The notes under the pieces: generated by a model
Database searches by the model: none
Told to the model about the DNA's origin: nothing
What the model saw: the letters and a program-made list of their open reading frames with translations, nothing else
Origin: Turicibacter sp.
Lineage (GTDB): Bacteria; Bacillota; Bacilli; MOL361; Turicibacteraceae
Assembly: GCA_030531025.1 (NCBI GenBank)
Contig: JAUMTV010000010.1
Span: 1 to 38,329 of the forward strand
Reading direction: 5' to 3'
Length of the DNA stretch: 38,329 nucleotides
In this document: positions 7,470 to 15,822 of the stretch, piece after piece
How the letters are laid out: each line of letters opens with the position of its first letter
Numbering within the stretch: the stretch's first letter is position 1
Position numbers and translations under genes: made by a program

Positions 7470-8849
7470 ATGAATCAAAAAAATAAATCACAAGTAAAAG
7501 GCTCGTGTAGCTCTTATAAAGTAACTGAAGTCTTAAAGTTTTTAGTTCCTTCAATAATTGGGGTCATTTTATTTATGATGCCTGTTTCTCATCAAGGAGA
7601 AATCACTATTCCAATCGCTTTATTATCTGGATGGGTTCAAGAATCATTGACTGATGTTTTGCCGACAATTGTGTTAGGGCTAGTGATGATTACAGCAATT
7701 GGATCGATTATCGCGAAAATCTGGACACCTAAATTCATCATTAAAAATGAATTTTTAAATAATTTATTTACCGTGACACCGGTTTGGTTTGTTATCCGTT
7801 TATTATCTGCTGTTTTTATTGTCATGGCATTCTATGAAGTAGGACTTGAAGCGATTTTCTCACCAGATACAGGTGGGTTAGTTTTATATGATTTACTTCC
7901 AATTCTTTTTTCTGTCTTTTTATTTGCAGGATTATTTTTACCTTTATTATTGAATTTTGGATTATTAGAGTTTGTTGGAACGTTATTATCAAAAATTATG
8001 CGTCCAATCTTTAATTTACCTGGGCGTTCAGCGATTGACTGTATTGCTTCATGGTTAGGAGATGGAACGATTGGTGTTTTATTAACAAGTAAGCAATATG
8101 AAGATGGTTTTTATACAAAGCGTGAAGCTGCGGTTATTGGAACAACATTCTCATTAGTGTCGATTACATTTAGTTTAGTCGTGATTAATACGGTTGGTTT
8201 AGGAAATATGTTTGTTCCATTTTATTTTACTGTGACGATTGCTAGTTTAGTAGCAGCCATTGTATTGCCTAAATTACCACCATTATCAAAAAAGGAAGAT
8301 ACATTTTTTGATGGAACTCATAAAGTAGAGGAAGAGAAAATTCCAAGTGGATTTAATAGTTTCTCTCATGGATTGGCACAAGCCATTGAAAAGGCAAAAT
8401 CACAAGACTTAATTAAAGTTGTGTTTATTGATGGATTTAAAAATGTATTAGATATGTGGTTAGCCGTTATTCCAATTGTGATGGCAGTTGGAACGATTGC
8501 TTTAGTCATTGCAGAATATACGCCAATTTTCAAAATTTTAGGATTACCTTTCTTACCTGTTTTAATGTTATTACAAATTCCTGAAGCTATGGCCGCTTCA
8601 CAGACATTAGTAGCGGGATTTGCTGATATGTTATTACCATCTGTTTTAGCTTCAGGAATTGAGAGTGAGATGACTCGCTTTCTTATTGCAGCAGTATCAG
8701 TCTCACAATTAATTTATTTATCAGAAGTTGGGGCTTTATTATTAGCATCAAAGATTCCAGTGAATTTAAAGGAATTATTTATTATCTTTATCCAACGTAC
8801 ATTAATTACTTTACCAGTTATTGCATTAATTGCTCACTTAATTTTTTAA
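7470..8849 (+). CDS. YjiH-family membrane protein with nucleoside-recognition (Gate) domain
   Basis: A polytopic membrane protein of about 459 residues with roughly ten hydrophobic segments. The C-terminal half has features I associate with YjiH/Gate-domain proteins: a membrane segment after FKNVLDMWLAVIPIVMAVG, the IPEAMAASQTLVAGFADMLLP stretch and SQLIYLSEVGALLLASK. Gate-domain proteins are thought to be transporters or permease-like proteins; no substrate is established for this family. I favour ATG 7470 because GGATGG lies 9 nt upstream; ATG 7458, four codons earlier, is only 1-4 nt from AAGG and less likely. Single-gene transcript with its own promoter and terminator. Confidence 0.75.
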   Translation: MNQKNKSQVKGSCSSYKVTEVLKFLVPSIIGVILFMMPVSHQGEITIPIALLSGWVQESLTDVLPTIVLGLVMITAIGSIIAKIWTPKFIIKNEFLNNLFTVTPVWFVIRLLSAVFIVMAFYEVGLEAIFSPDTGGLVLYDLLPILFSVFLFAGLFLPLLLNFGLLEFVGTLLSKIMRPIFNLPGRSAIDCIASWLGDGTIGVLLTSKQYEDGFYTKREAAVIGTTFSLVSITFSLVVINTVGLGNMFVPFYFTVTIASLVAAIVLPKLPPLSKKEDTFFDGTHKVEEEKIPSGFNSFSHGLAQAIEKAKSQDLIKVVFIDGFKNVLDMWLAVIPIVMAVGTIALVIAEYTPIFKILGLPFLPVLMLLQIPEAMAASQTLVAGFADMLLPSVLASGIESEMTRFLIAAVSVSQLIYLSEVGALLLASKIPVNLKELFIIFIQRTLITLPVIALIAHLIF

Positions 8850-8852
8850 ATG

Positions 8853-8890
8853 AAAAAGCAGAAGATCTTTAAGGATCATCTGCTTTTTTT
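8853..8890 (+). terminator. Terminator of the YjiH-like gene
   Basis: GCAGA-a-GATC (8858-8867) pairs with GATC-a-TCTGC (8874-8883), followed by seven or more T. Confidence 0.88.
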
Positions 8891-8972
8891 ATTTTTTAGG
8901 ATTAACTTTTGATATCATGTTTCACACTAAAGATGAAATCGTTGTTTTGTGTGGAAGAATTGTAAAAAATAA

Positions 8973-9020
8973 TTAGTTAGCTAATAGTTAGTTGACTAAC
9001 TAATTTAAGAGGCGTATGAT
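8973..9020 (+). promoter_or_regulatory. MarR-type operator overlapping the exporter-operon promoter
   Basis: The perfect palindrome AGTTAGT-tg-ACTAACT (8986-9001) lies inside a wider inverted repeat TTAGTTAG (8973-8980) / CTAACTAA (8996-9003). The -35 box TTGACT (8992-8997) lies within the palindrome; after 17 bp comes TATGAT (9015-9020). A bound MarR dimer would block RNA polymerase, so the operon is probably autorepressed and induced by a ligand. Confidence 0.8.
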
Positions 9021-9049
9021 AGTTCTAGATTGAAGAGAGGTGAAATAAG

Positions 9050-9478
9050 ATGGATAGTCAACGAATGAATGAACTATCTGTTTTGTTAGGCCATTTGATG
9101 AAAAATCAGATGTTAACAGTTCAGCGAAAGTTAGAGGAACATGGCTTATGTCGTGCACAGCCTGGAATCGTACACATTTTATCTAAATGTGATGGATTAA
9201 CACAGGTAGAGCTTGCAAACAAAATGTGTGTGACACCTGCTACCGTTAGTGCCATGTTAAAACGTATGGAACGTGATGAAGTCATTGAGCGACGACGTAG
9301 CTTAGAAGATCAGCGTGTGACTCATGTTTACTTAACAGATAAAGGTAAAAATCAAGCTAAAATAGTCAATCAAGTATTTCAAGAATTAAGCGTTCAAGGA
9401 TTTGGAAACTTTACAGAAGAGGAGTTAACTCAAGCAAAATGTATTTTGACAAAGTTAACTGAAAACTTTAAGGATTAA
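9050..9478 (+). CDS. MarR-family transcriptional repressor
   Basis: A 142-residue winged-helix regulator. It has an N-terminal dimerisation helix, then the DNA-binding region LTQVELANKMCVTPATVSAMLKRMERDEVIERRRSLEDQRVTHVYLTDKG (about 58-108), including the wing with the conserved DxR (DQR) pattern of MarR proteins. C-terminal helices complete the dimer interface. GAGAGGTGA precedes the ATG. It is the first gene of an operon with two ABC exporter half-transporters, 13 nt upstream of the next start, and an operator palindrome overlaps the promoter. The likely role is repression of the exporter until a toxic or signal molecule binds. Confidence 0.92.
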   Translation: MDSQRMNELSVLLGHLMKNQMLTVQRKLEEHGLCRAQPGIVHILSKCDGLTQVELANKMCVTPATVSAMLKRMERDEVIERRRSLEDQRVTHVYLTDKGKNQAKIVNQVFQELSVQGFGNFTEEELTQAKCILTKLTENFKD

Positions 9479-9491
9479 GGGAGGCATAGAA

Positions 9492-11216
9492 ATGTTAAAA
9501 TTGTTTAAAGGATTGAAGCCATATTGGCTTTCAGTCATTGGTGTTTTGGGATTAGTTTTTATCTCGACGATGACAGACTTATCTTTACCTGACTTAATGT
9601 CAGATATTGTTGATACAGGAATTGTTAAAGGGGATGTCCCTTATATTCTTGGTCGTGGTGGAATTATGTTATTCGTTGCTTTACTTGGAACAGCTTGTAC
9701 GATTGGGAGTAGTTTTCTTTCAGCACGAGTAGGAATGGGATTTAGTCGCGATTTAAGAAAGAAAGTATTTGAAAAGGTTGAATCTTTTTCATTAACAGAA
9801 GTTAATGAAGTCGGAACGGCTTCACTAATTACTCGTACGACAAATGATATTAACCAAGTACAAATGGTTATCATTATGATGATGCGTATGATGCTAAGTG
9901 CACCATTAATGATTGTTGGGGCTTTAATCATGGCGCTTCGAAAAGATGTTGAATTATCAAAAATTATTTTAATTGTTATTCCAATTATCGTCATTACGAT
10001 TTTAGTCATCGCTAAATTTACGATGCCGATGTTTAAAAAAATGCAAAAGAAAATTGATAAGTTAAATTTAGTGGTACGTGAAAACTTAACTGGAATTCGA
10101 GTGATTCGAGTGTTTAATAAAGTTCAATCAGAACAAGCACGATTTAATCAAGCAAGTATGGATGTTTCACGTGTTGCAACAGTTGCTAACCGTTTAATGG
10201 GTGCCTTAATGCCATTGATGATGTTAATCTTAAACCTATCAATTATTTCGGTCATTTGGTTTGGCGGAATTCGTATTAATGACGGTGACTTAATGGTCGG
10301 TGATTTAATGGCGTTTATTCAATATTTAACACAAGTCATGTTCTCGTTATTAATGTTAACAATGATGTTTGTCTTAATTCCACGTGCACAAGCTTCAGCC
10401 GTTCGTATTAATGAAGTATTAGATATGGAATCACCTATTCAAGAACCTGAAAGAGCAATTCAACCTCATTTAAAAGGTCACGTTGAATTTAAAAATGTGT
10501 CATTCGGTTATGAAGGGGCAGAAGAATACGCTATTTCTAATATTTCATTTGCTGCTAAACCAGGTGAAATTACTGCGATTATCGGTGGGACAGGATCAGG
10601 AAAATCATCTATTTTAAATATGATTCCGCGTTTTTATGATGCTGCAGAAGGTGAAGTTTTAGTTGATGGCATTAACGTACGTGATATGAATCAACAAGAA
10701 CTTCGTTCAAAAATCGGATATGTTCCTCAAAAAGCTGTTTTATTTTCAGGAACGATTCGTGAAAATATTTTATATGGTAAAGAAGATGCAACAGATGAAG
10801 ATATTTTACATGCTTTAGATATTGCTCAGGCTACAGATTTTGTCTCTAAGATGAAAGATGGAATTGAGTCACAGATTTCACAAGGTGGAACGAATGTTTC
10901 TGGGGGACAAAAACAACGTTTATCTATTGCACGAGCGATTGTTCGTAAACCAGAGATTTATTTATTTGATGATAGTTTTTCAGCACTTGATTTTAAAACG
11001 GATGCTAAATTACGCGCTGCTTTAAAAGATGAAACTAAAAATGCAACGGTGATTATTGTTGCCCAACGTGTAAGTACAGTAATGGATGCAACACGTATCT
11101 TAGTTATGGATGAAGGATGTGTTGTTGGTTGCGGAACGCATGAGGATTTATTAAAAACAAACGAAATTTATCAACAAATTGTTGAATCACAACTTAAAAA
11201 AGGAGAGGAGGAATAA
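9492..11216 (+). CDS. ABC exporter half-transporter, degenerate-site subunit
   Basis: A 574-residue fused TMD-NBD protein. Six membrane helices span about 12-300. The ATPase domain has Walker A GGTGSGKSS (365-373), signature VSGGQKQR (about 469-476) and Walker B IYLFDD (489-494). The residue after Walker B is Asp494 instead of the catalytic Glu, and the H-loop reads VAQRVST, with Gln in place of His. Both changes are characteristic of the non-catalytic site in heterodimeric exporters such as BmrC/BmrD and TM287/288, so this subunit should pair with the next gene product. GGGAGG precedes the ATG. Substrate unknown; the MarR regulator points to drug or peptide export. Confidence 0.92.
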   Translation: MLKLFKGLKPYWLSVIGVLGLVFISTMTDLSLPDLMSDIVDTGIVKGDVPYILGRGGIMLFVALLGTACTIGSSFLSARVGMGFSRDLRKKVFEKVESFSLTEVNEVGTASLITRTTNDINQVQMVIIMMMRMMLSAPLMIVGALIMALRKDVELSKIILIVIPIIVITILVIAKFTMPMFKKMQKKIDKLNLVVRENLTGIRVIRVFNKVQSEQARFNQASMDVSRVATVANRLMGALMPLMMLILNLSIISVIWFGGIRINDGDLMVGDLMAFIQYLTQVMFSLLMLTMMFVLIPRAQASAVRINEVLDMESPIQEPERAIQPHLKGHVEFKNVSFGYEGAEEYAISNISFAAKPGEITAIIGGTGSGKSSILNMIPRFYDAAEGEVLVDGINVRDMNQQELRSKIGYVPQKAVLFSGTIRENILYGKEDATDEDILHALDIAQATDFVSKMKDGIESQISQGGTNVSGGQKQRLSIARAIVRKPEIYLFDDSFSALDFKTDAKLRAALKDETKNATVIIVAQRVSTVMDATRILVMDEGCVVGCGTHEDLLKTNEIYQQIVESQLKKGEEE

Positions 11217-11218
11217 TT

Positions 11219-13048
11219 ATGGCTGGACCTATGGGACGTGGACCACATGCAGGTAATGAAAAAGCAAAAGACTTTAAAGGAACATTAGTTCGCTTAAGTA
11301 AATATTTAAAACCATATCGTATCGGTTTAATCATTGTTATTGTTGCTGCCATCACCAGTGTTATTTTTTCAATTATTTCACCTAAAATCATGGCGAAAAT
11401 TACTGATGAATTATTCCGACCAATGTTAGAAAGAATTCAGGGGAATATGACACCTTCTCCAATTGATTTTAGCTACATTTGGAAAATTGTTGTTTTATTA
11501 ATTGGTTTATATGTCATAAGTGCTGCTTTTAATTATTTACAACAATTTATCATGGCAGGTATTTCACAAAAAGTTGTTTATGATTTACGTCGTGATATTG
11601 ATGAAAAATTAGCTAAACTACCACTTAAATTTTTCGATTCACATACACATGGAGAACTACTTAGTCGTTTTACAAATGATGTTGATAATATTAGTGGAAC
11701 GCTACAACAATCAATTACTCAAGTCATTACTTCGGTGACAACGGTTATTGGGGTTTTAATCTTGATGTTAACGATTAGTCCAATTTTAACATTAATCTCT
11801 TTAATCGTTATTCCGTTGTCAGGTGTTTTAATGATGATGGTTGTTAAACGTTCACAAAAATATTTCATTGGTCAACAAAAAACATTAGGTGAATTAAATG
11901 GCCATATTGAAGAAATGTATACAGGTCATAATGTTATTAAAGCTTTTGGACATGAGAAAAAAGCGATTGAAGAGTTTGATGAAATAAATGAAAGACTTTA
12001 TGGTGTTGGTTGGATGGCACAATTCTTATCAGGATTAATTATGCCAATTATCAACTTTATCGGAAATTTAGGATATGTAGTTGTTGCGGTTGTAGGTGGA
12101 ATTTTAGTAACTAAAGGTCGTATTAGTGTAGGGGATATCCAAGCCTTCATTCAATACAACCGTCAGTTTACTCAACCTATTGCACAGGTTGCTCAAATTT
12201 CGAATATTATTCAGTCAACAGTTGCCTCAGCTGAGCGTGTGTTTGAGTTATTAGATGAAGAAGAGGTAACACCTGAACCAAGTCAGCCAATTAAAATTGA
12301 AAATGGTCGAGGAGCCGTTGAGTTTGAACATGTAAAATTCGGTTATCGTGAAGATCGTATTTTAATTAATGATATGAATATCAAAGCTGAACCTGGGCAA
12401 ATGGTCGCTATTGTTGGTCCAACTGGAGCAGGTAAGACGACATTAGTTAACTTATTACTTCGTTTTTATGAGGTAAATGGCGGTCATATTTTAGTTGATG
12501 GTGTAGATATTACAAAACGAGAACGTGCCGATTTACGTAAACAGTTTGGAATGGTTTTACAAGATACATGGTTATTTAATGGAACGATTCGTGATAATAT
12601 TGCCTATGGTAAAGAGAATGCGACTGAAGAAGAAATTATTGCTGCCGCTAAAGCAGCACATGCTGATCATTTCATTCGTGTATTACCTGATGGATATAAC
12701 ACGATTTTAAATGAAGAAGTTTCGAATATTTCTCAAGGACAAAAGCAGTTATTAACCATTGCTCGTGCCTTATTAGCTGATCCTGAAATTATGATTTTAG
12801 ATGAAGCAACAAGTAGTGTTGATACGCGTACAGAGTTACAAATCCAAAATGCAATGAAAACGTTAATGAAAGGTCGAACAAGTTTTGTCATTGCTCACCG
12901 TTTATCAACGATTCGTGAAGCTGATGTCATCTTAGTTATGAAAGATGGAGATGTGATTGAAACAGGAAATCATGAGACACTAATGGCTCAAAATGGTTTC
13001 TATGCTGACTTATATAATAGTCAGTTCAGTCAAGAACAAGAAGCATAG
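11219..13048 (+). CDS. ABC exporter half-transporter, catalytic subunit
   Basis: A 609-residue partner of the preceding protein: six membrane helices in the first 340 residues and a C-terminal ATPase with Walker A GPTGAGKTT, signature ISQGQKQ, Walker B IMILDE with the catalytic Glu present, and H-loop IAHRLST. The canonical Glu and His complement the degenerate subunit, as expected for a heterodimer. It starts 2 nt after the upstream stop codon, with GGAGAGGAGG inside the end of the previous gene, so translation is coupled. The N-terminus starts with a Gly/Pro/Arg-rich stretch (AGPMGRGPHAGNEKAKD) typical of this subfamily. A strong terminator follows. Confidence 0.93.
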   Translation: MAGPMGRGPHAGNEKAKDFKGTLVRLSKYLKPYRIGLIIVIVAAITSVIFSIISPKIMAKITDELFRPMLERIQGNMTPSPIDFSYIWKIVVLLIGLYVISAAFNYLQQFIMAGISQKVVYDLRRDIDEKLAKLPLKFFDSHTHGELLSRFTNDVDNISGTLQQSITQVITSVTTVIGVLILMLTISPILTLISLIVIPLSGVLMMMVVKRSQKYFIGQQKTLGELNGHIEEMYTGHNVIKAFGHEKKAIEEFDEINERLYGVGWMAQFLSGLIMPIINFIGNLGYVVVAVVGGILVTKGRISVGDIQAFIQYNRQFTQPIAQVAQISNIIQSTVASAERVFELLDEEEVTPEPSQPIKIENGRGAVEFEHVKFGYREDRILINDMNIKAEPGQMVAIVGPTGAGKTTLVNLLLRFYEVNGGHILVDGVDITKRERADLRKQFGMVLQDTWLFNGTIRDNIAYGKENATEEEIIAAAKAAHADHFIRVLPDGYNTILNEEVSNISQGQKQLLTIARALLADPEIMILDEATSSVDTRTELQIQNAMKTLMKGRTSFVIAHRLSTIREADVILVMKDGDVIETGNHETLMAQNGFYADLYNSQFSQEQEA

Positions 13049-13051
13049 ATA

Positions 13052-13091
13052 GAAAAAAGCCTATGAGAGAATATTCATAGGCTTTTTTCTC
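13052..13091 (+). terminator. Terminator of the marR-ABC-ABC operon
   Basis: AAAAAAGCCTATG (13053-13065) pairs with CATAGGCTTTTTT (13076-13088). Confidence 0.9.
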
Positions 13092-13212
13092 ACCTTTTTA
13101 AATTATTTGTCGTAAAAAATCGGACAGTAGTTGCTCTTTTTTGAGAGGAGATAGTCTATAATAGGTAGTAATTAGATGAAAATCTGATTGTCTCTATAAG
13201 GAGGGGAAACCT

Positions 13213-14139
13213 TTGATTTTCGATACGCACACAGATATTTTATATAATATTGTAAACAAGCGATTGAGAGGTCAACGTGGGATTGTAGAATCTTATCATA
13301 TTCCTGAATTATTAGAAGGAAATGTGACCGGGGGAATTTGGACGTATTATACTGATGTAAATCAGCTGTTACATAATAATTTTGATGAAGCGATTAATTA
13401 TATTTTAGAAGAACTTGAAGAGTCACCAGATGTGCAAGTTGTGTTATCTAAAGGAGACTGGGCTGATCATAAAGTAAATGTAATTCTTGGACTCGAGAGT
13501 TTAGCACCTGTTCAAGATTTAAATCATTTAGAATCATTATATGAAAAGGGATTTCGTCATGCCATGTTAACGTGGAATGAGAAAAATCAATTTGCAGCTG
13601 GAGTGGGTTGCCAAGATGGATCGGGGCTCACACTTTTAGGATGTGAACTTGTTCGAAAGATGAACGATCTTGGAATGGTTATTGACGTTTCACATGCGAA
13701 TGCTCAAACATTTGATGATATTTTGTCGATAAGTAAAGAACCTGTTATTGCCTCTCATTCAAATTGCTATTCACTAACATCGCATCCAAGAAATTTAACA
13801 GATGAACAAATTAAAGAAATCGCTATGTTAGACGGGGTAATTGGTGTTACTGCTGTTCCGCACTTTACGAATCAGTTAAAGCCAGATGTTGAGTCACTAG
13901 TCGACCATATTGATTATATGAAAGATTTAGTTGGAACACGTTATATTGCGTTAGGATTTGATTTCATGAATTATTTAGGTGATGGAAATTTAAATTCTAA
14001 TTTAATTGATTGTCAAAGTGCTGCTTCGGCAAACAACGTGATTGATGAATTAATCAAGCGTGGATATAGCAGTGTTGAGATTGATGCTATTACTCATGTT
14101 AATGCTAAACGAGTCATTAATCATATTTTAAAAGATTAA
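13213..14139 (+). CDS. Membrane-dipeptidase-type peptidase M19
   Basis: A 308-residue zinc dipeptidase of the renal dipeptidase family, expected to cleave dipeptides (often with a D-residue at the C-terminal position). Binuclear zinc ligands can be followed: FDTHTD at the N-terminus (H6, D8), the Glu in LGLES, then the two His in DVSHAN and ASHSN, and the downstream GFDFMNY stretch. No signal peptide, so a cytosolic enzyme. Starts at TTG with AGGAGGGG just upstream. Monocistronic; a shared terminator separates it from the convergent GNAT gene. Near-consensus TATAAT lies at 13157-13162 without a convincing -35. Confidence 0.9.
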   Translation: MIFDTHTDILYNIVNKRLRGQRGIVESYHIPELLEGNVTGGIWTYYTDVNQLLHNNFDEAINYILEELEESPDVQVVLSKGDWADHKVNVILGLESLAPVQDLNHLESLYEKGFRHAMLTWNEKNQFAAGVGCQDGSGLTLLGCELVRKMNDLGMVIDVSHANAQTFDDILSISKEPVIASHSNCYSLTSHPRNLTDEQIKEIAMLDGVIGVTAVPHFTNQLKPDVESLVDHIDYMKDLVGTRYIALGFDFMNYLGDGNLNSNLIDCQSAASANNVIDELIKRGYSSVEIDAITHVNAKRVINHILKD

Positions 14140-14167
14140 AAAGCTAGTCAATCGACTAGCTTTTTTT
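14138..14167. terminator. Bidirectional terminator, dipeptidase / GNAT
   Basis: GCTAGTC (14143-14149) pairs with GACTAGC (14154-14160), with A-run before and T-run after. The stem includes the stop codon of the minus-strand GNAT gene. Confidence 0.88.
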
Positions 14168-14746
14168 CTTATTAATGATTTTTTTAGTTAGTGGAATGAG
14201 CATACAGGCTAAAGTTAGGCCTGCAACAACATATTTCCCAATTTTAAAAAGGGGATGCTCATCAATGAAAACTTGATAAATATCCATCTCATCTTCGTGG
14301 CCAACAGCTACGAACTGTAACTTTTCAAGTAAGTTTCTTGAAGGAAGATTTTCTTTGTGACATTTTGCGATAATAGATTTTATTTCAGGTTGAGTAACGG
14401 CCCAATCAAGAAGGGCATCAATGGCTTCAGTCGCATAACCTTTTCGACGTTTAGATTCGATTATCTCATAGCCGATTTCTACTTCACCATCTGAATTAGG
14501 GTTACCTTTATAGCCACCATCTCCGATGACTTGATTTGTTTCTTTTTCAATAAAAATCCAAGAAGTAAATCCGATTTTTGGAGGTAGGAAAAGATAAAGC
14601 TCTTTTTTCATCCACGTTAATAGTGTTCGGTTATCTTCAGTTAGCCATTCTTTTGTTGAGTACTCTGTTACTTCATCCTTGAGAATTTGTTGGATAAGCG
14701 TTTCAGTTAGCGGGTATAAGATTAAATGTTCTGTTTCAAGTTTCAT
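14156..14746 (-). CDS. GNAT acetyltransferase (RimJ-like) with C-terminal membrane anchor
   Basis: I use the ATG at 14746 (MKLETEHLILYPLTE), preceded by AGAAGGAGCTC; the open frame runs 47 codons further upstream, but that part overlaps a terminator and looks non-coding. The 196-residue product has a RimJ/RimL-type GNAT fold: TSWIFIEKETNQVIGDGGYKG, then the acetyl-CoA loop region ESKRRKGYATEAIDALLDWA and LPSRNLLEKLQF. After the domain ends, about 25 hydrophobic residues (YVVAGLTLACMLIPLTKKI) followed by Lys form a likely tail anchor. Membrane anchoring is unusual for this family. Substrate unknown. Confidence 0.78.
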   Translation of the reverse strand: MKLETEHLILYPLTETLIQQILKDEVTEYSTKEWLTEDNRTLLTWMKKELYLFLPPKIGFTSWIFIEKETNQVIGDGGYKGNPNSDGEVEIGYEIIESKRRKGYATEAIDALLDWAVTQPEIKSIIAKCHKENLPSRNLLEKLQFVAVGHEDEMDIYQVFIDEHPLFKIGKYVVAGLTLACMLIPLTKKIINKKKS

Positions 14747-14791
14747 TAAAGTTGAGCTCCTTCTAGTGTTAGTTAAATTCATGATAACATG

Positions 14792-14816
14792 AAAAGAGGG
14801 ATAGCGTCCCTCTTTT
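14792..14816 (-). terminator. Terminator between the 49-aa gene and the GNAT gene
   Basis: Perfect stem AAAAGAGGGA (14792-14801) / TCCCTCTTTT (14807-14816). On the minus strand it follows the small gene and precedes the GNAT start. Confidence 0.8.
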
Positions 14817-14834
14817 CTAGTTAAAAAATTATTT

Positions 14835-14984
14835 TTATTTCTTTTTTTCTGTAATAAAGTAATAGTTATTTCCGTTGTTGTTTCCAACAGTACTTTTACT
14901 GATTTTCGGAATAATAAATGCTCCTACAAGAACTCCTAATAAGAAATAATGATTTTTAATTGATATTTTTTCTTTTCGTTTCAA
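14835..14984 (-). CDS. Small single-pass membrane protein (49 aa)
   Basis: A short frame starting MKRKEKISIKNHYFLLG and ending in a Lys-rich tail. TTG start at 14984 with AAGGAAGAG six or so nt upstream. Residues about 13-26 (YFLLGVLVGAFIIP) form one short membrane segment, preceded by five basic residues and followed by an Asn-rich GNNNGNNYY stretch. The basic-hydrophobic-polar pattern suggests a membrane peptide, N-in. It lies just downstream of a membrane-anchored hypothetical gene and is followed by a good terminator, which supports it being expressed. Function unknown; a small toxin-like or regulatory membrane peptide is possible but not shown. Confidence 0.55.
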   Translation of the reverse strand: MKRKEKISIKNHYFLLGVLVGAFIIPKISKSTVGNNNGNNYYFITEKKK

Positions 14985-15011
14985 GGCTCTTCCTTAAGCG
15001 AAATAAATGTC

Positions 15012-15503
15012 TTATCTGTCATAGAGCGTATCTAATAATACAATAAAGTCATCATAAGTTTGGATTTTATTATTAATTTCATAGCGTTGAACATCGAAGG
15101 TATGAGATTCGGGATTCACGGTGAATAAAAGAGAAAAAGTTGCTTCTTCATCTCCCCAATAGGCCCTACCAGTAAACCTTACAGTGTTATCTGCTGTAAT
15201 CTCCCAAGTTGGTTGATAGAAAAAAGTATCTAGCACCGTGCCAAGCGGCTGATTAGTATAGGACTCTAGCGTGCCATGCTTGATAAAGGTAATTTCAGAT
15301 GGAGAAGAGGATAAATGAATAATAAAGTAAATAAAAGCTAAGCAGATGATTCCAATTAAAAGGCAGGCAAGACTTCGGCTCATTCGTTTATAAGCAATAC
15401 TTTTTTTAGCTGAATTTTTTTCTGTGTCTGAGCATTGTTCGTGAATTTGTTGATCAGATGTATCTTTTTCTTTTATTTCTTGATAATCATCAGAATGCAG
15501 CAA
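15012..15503 (-). CDS. Membrane-anchored hypothetical protein
   Basis: A 163-residue protein: an acidic N-terminal cytoplasmic tail (1-35), one membrane helix (about 45-66), then an external domain of about 95 residues. The external part runs HGTLESYTNQPLGTVLDTFF, then a Trp-containing strand, then VRFTGRAYWGDEEATFSLLFTV. This resembles the small domain often found at the C-terminus of membrane-bound zinc-ribbon proteins in Firmicutes (pattern NGTLxxYPxxTIGxAFdxFF...VEFTG), but no zinc ribbon is visible here. Starts at TTG (15503) with AAGGAGGTC. The tandem arrangement with the 49-aa gene suggests co-transcription. Function unknown. Confidence 0.7.
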   Translation of the reverse strand: MLHSDDYQEIKEKDTSDQQIHEQCSDTEKNSAKKSIAYKRMSRSLACLLIGIICLAFIYFIIHLSSSPSEITFIKHGTLESYTNQPLGTVLDTFFYQPTWEITADNTVRFTGRAYWGDEEATFSLLFTVNPESHTFDVQRYEINNKIQTYDDFIVLLDTLYDR

Positions 15504-15533
15504 GAATATGACCTCCTTTTTAAAAGCTATTTT

Positions 15534-15760
15534 CTATAAACAGATAAGTATTCTATATCTAAGGTAGCAAATAAAAAATACTGATTTCTTTTACCTATCA
15601 AGACATCCTATCGTCCAGGGGTTCCCTGCCTTGCGAAGCAAGTATCCAGGGGGTGGTTACCTAGGGTAAGTGGCACAGCCGAAAGGTTGTGATCTTATCT
15701 GTTTACTATTGCTAATGTTATAAAAAACTCTTTGAAGAAAGTTTATTTGGACTTATATAG
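15534..15760 (+). repeat. Dispersed hairpin repeat, copy 2 (227 bp)
   Basis: Left end CTATAAACAG (15534-15543), right end GGACTTATATAG (15749-15760). It shares with copy 3 the left segment ATAAGTATTCTA...AATACTGAT and the string ACATCCTATCGTCCAGGGG. Hairpin module: CTTGCgaaGCAAG (15630-15642) inside CCCTG (624-628) / CAGGG (647-651); the paired bases differ from those in copies 1 and 3 but still pair. A second, degenerate module follows (GGTTACCTAGGG, CAGCCgaaaGGTTG at about 15676-15689). Fills most of the gene-free gap 15504-15819. Confidence 0.8.
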
Positions 15761-15788
15761 AAATTGTATGAGAGAGAAAGGAAGAGTA

Positions 15789-15822
15789 TTAAAAAAAGAG
15801 CGGATGATCCACTCTTTTTTTA
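15789..15822 (-). terminator. Terminator of the FAD oxidoreductase gene
   Basis: Symmetric stem AAAAAAAGAG-c-GGAT / ATCC-a-CTCTTTTTTT (15791-15821), overlapping the oxidoreductase stop codon. Confidence 0.85.
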
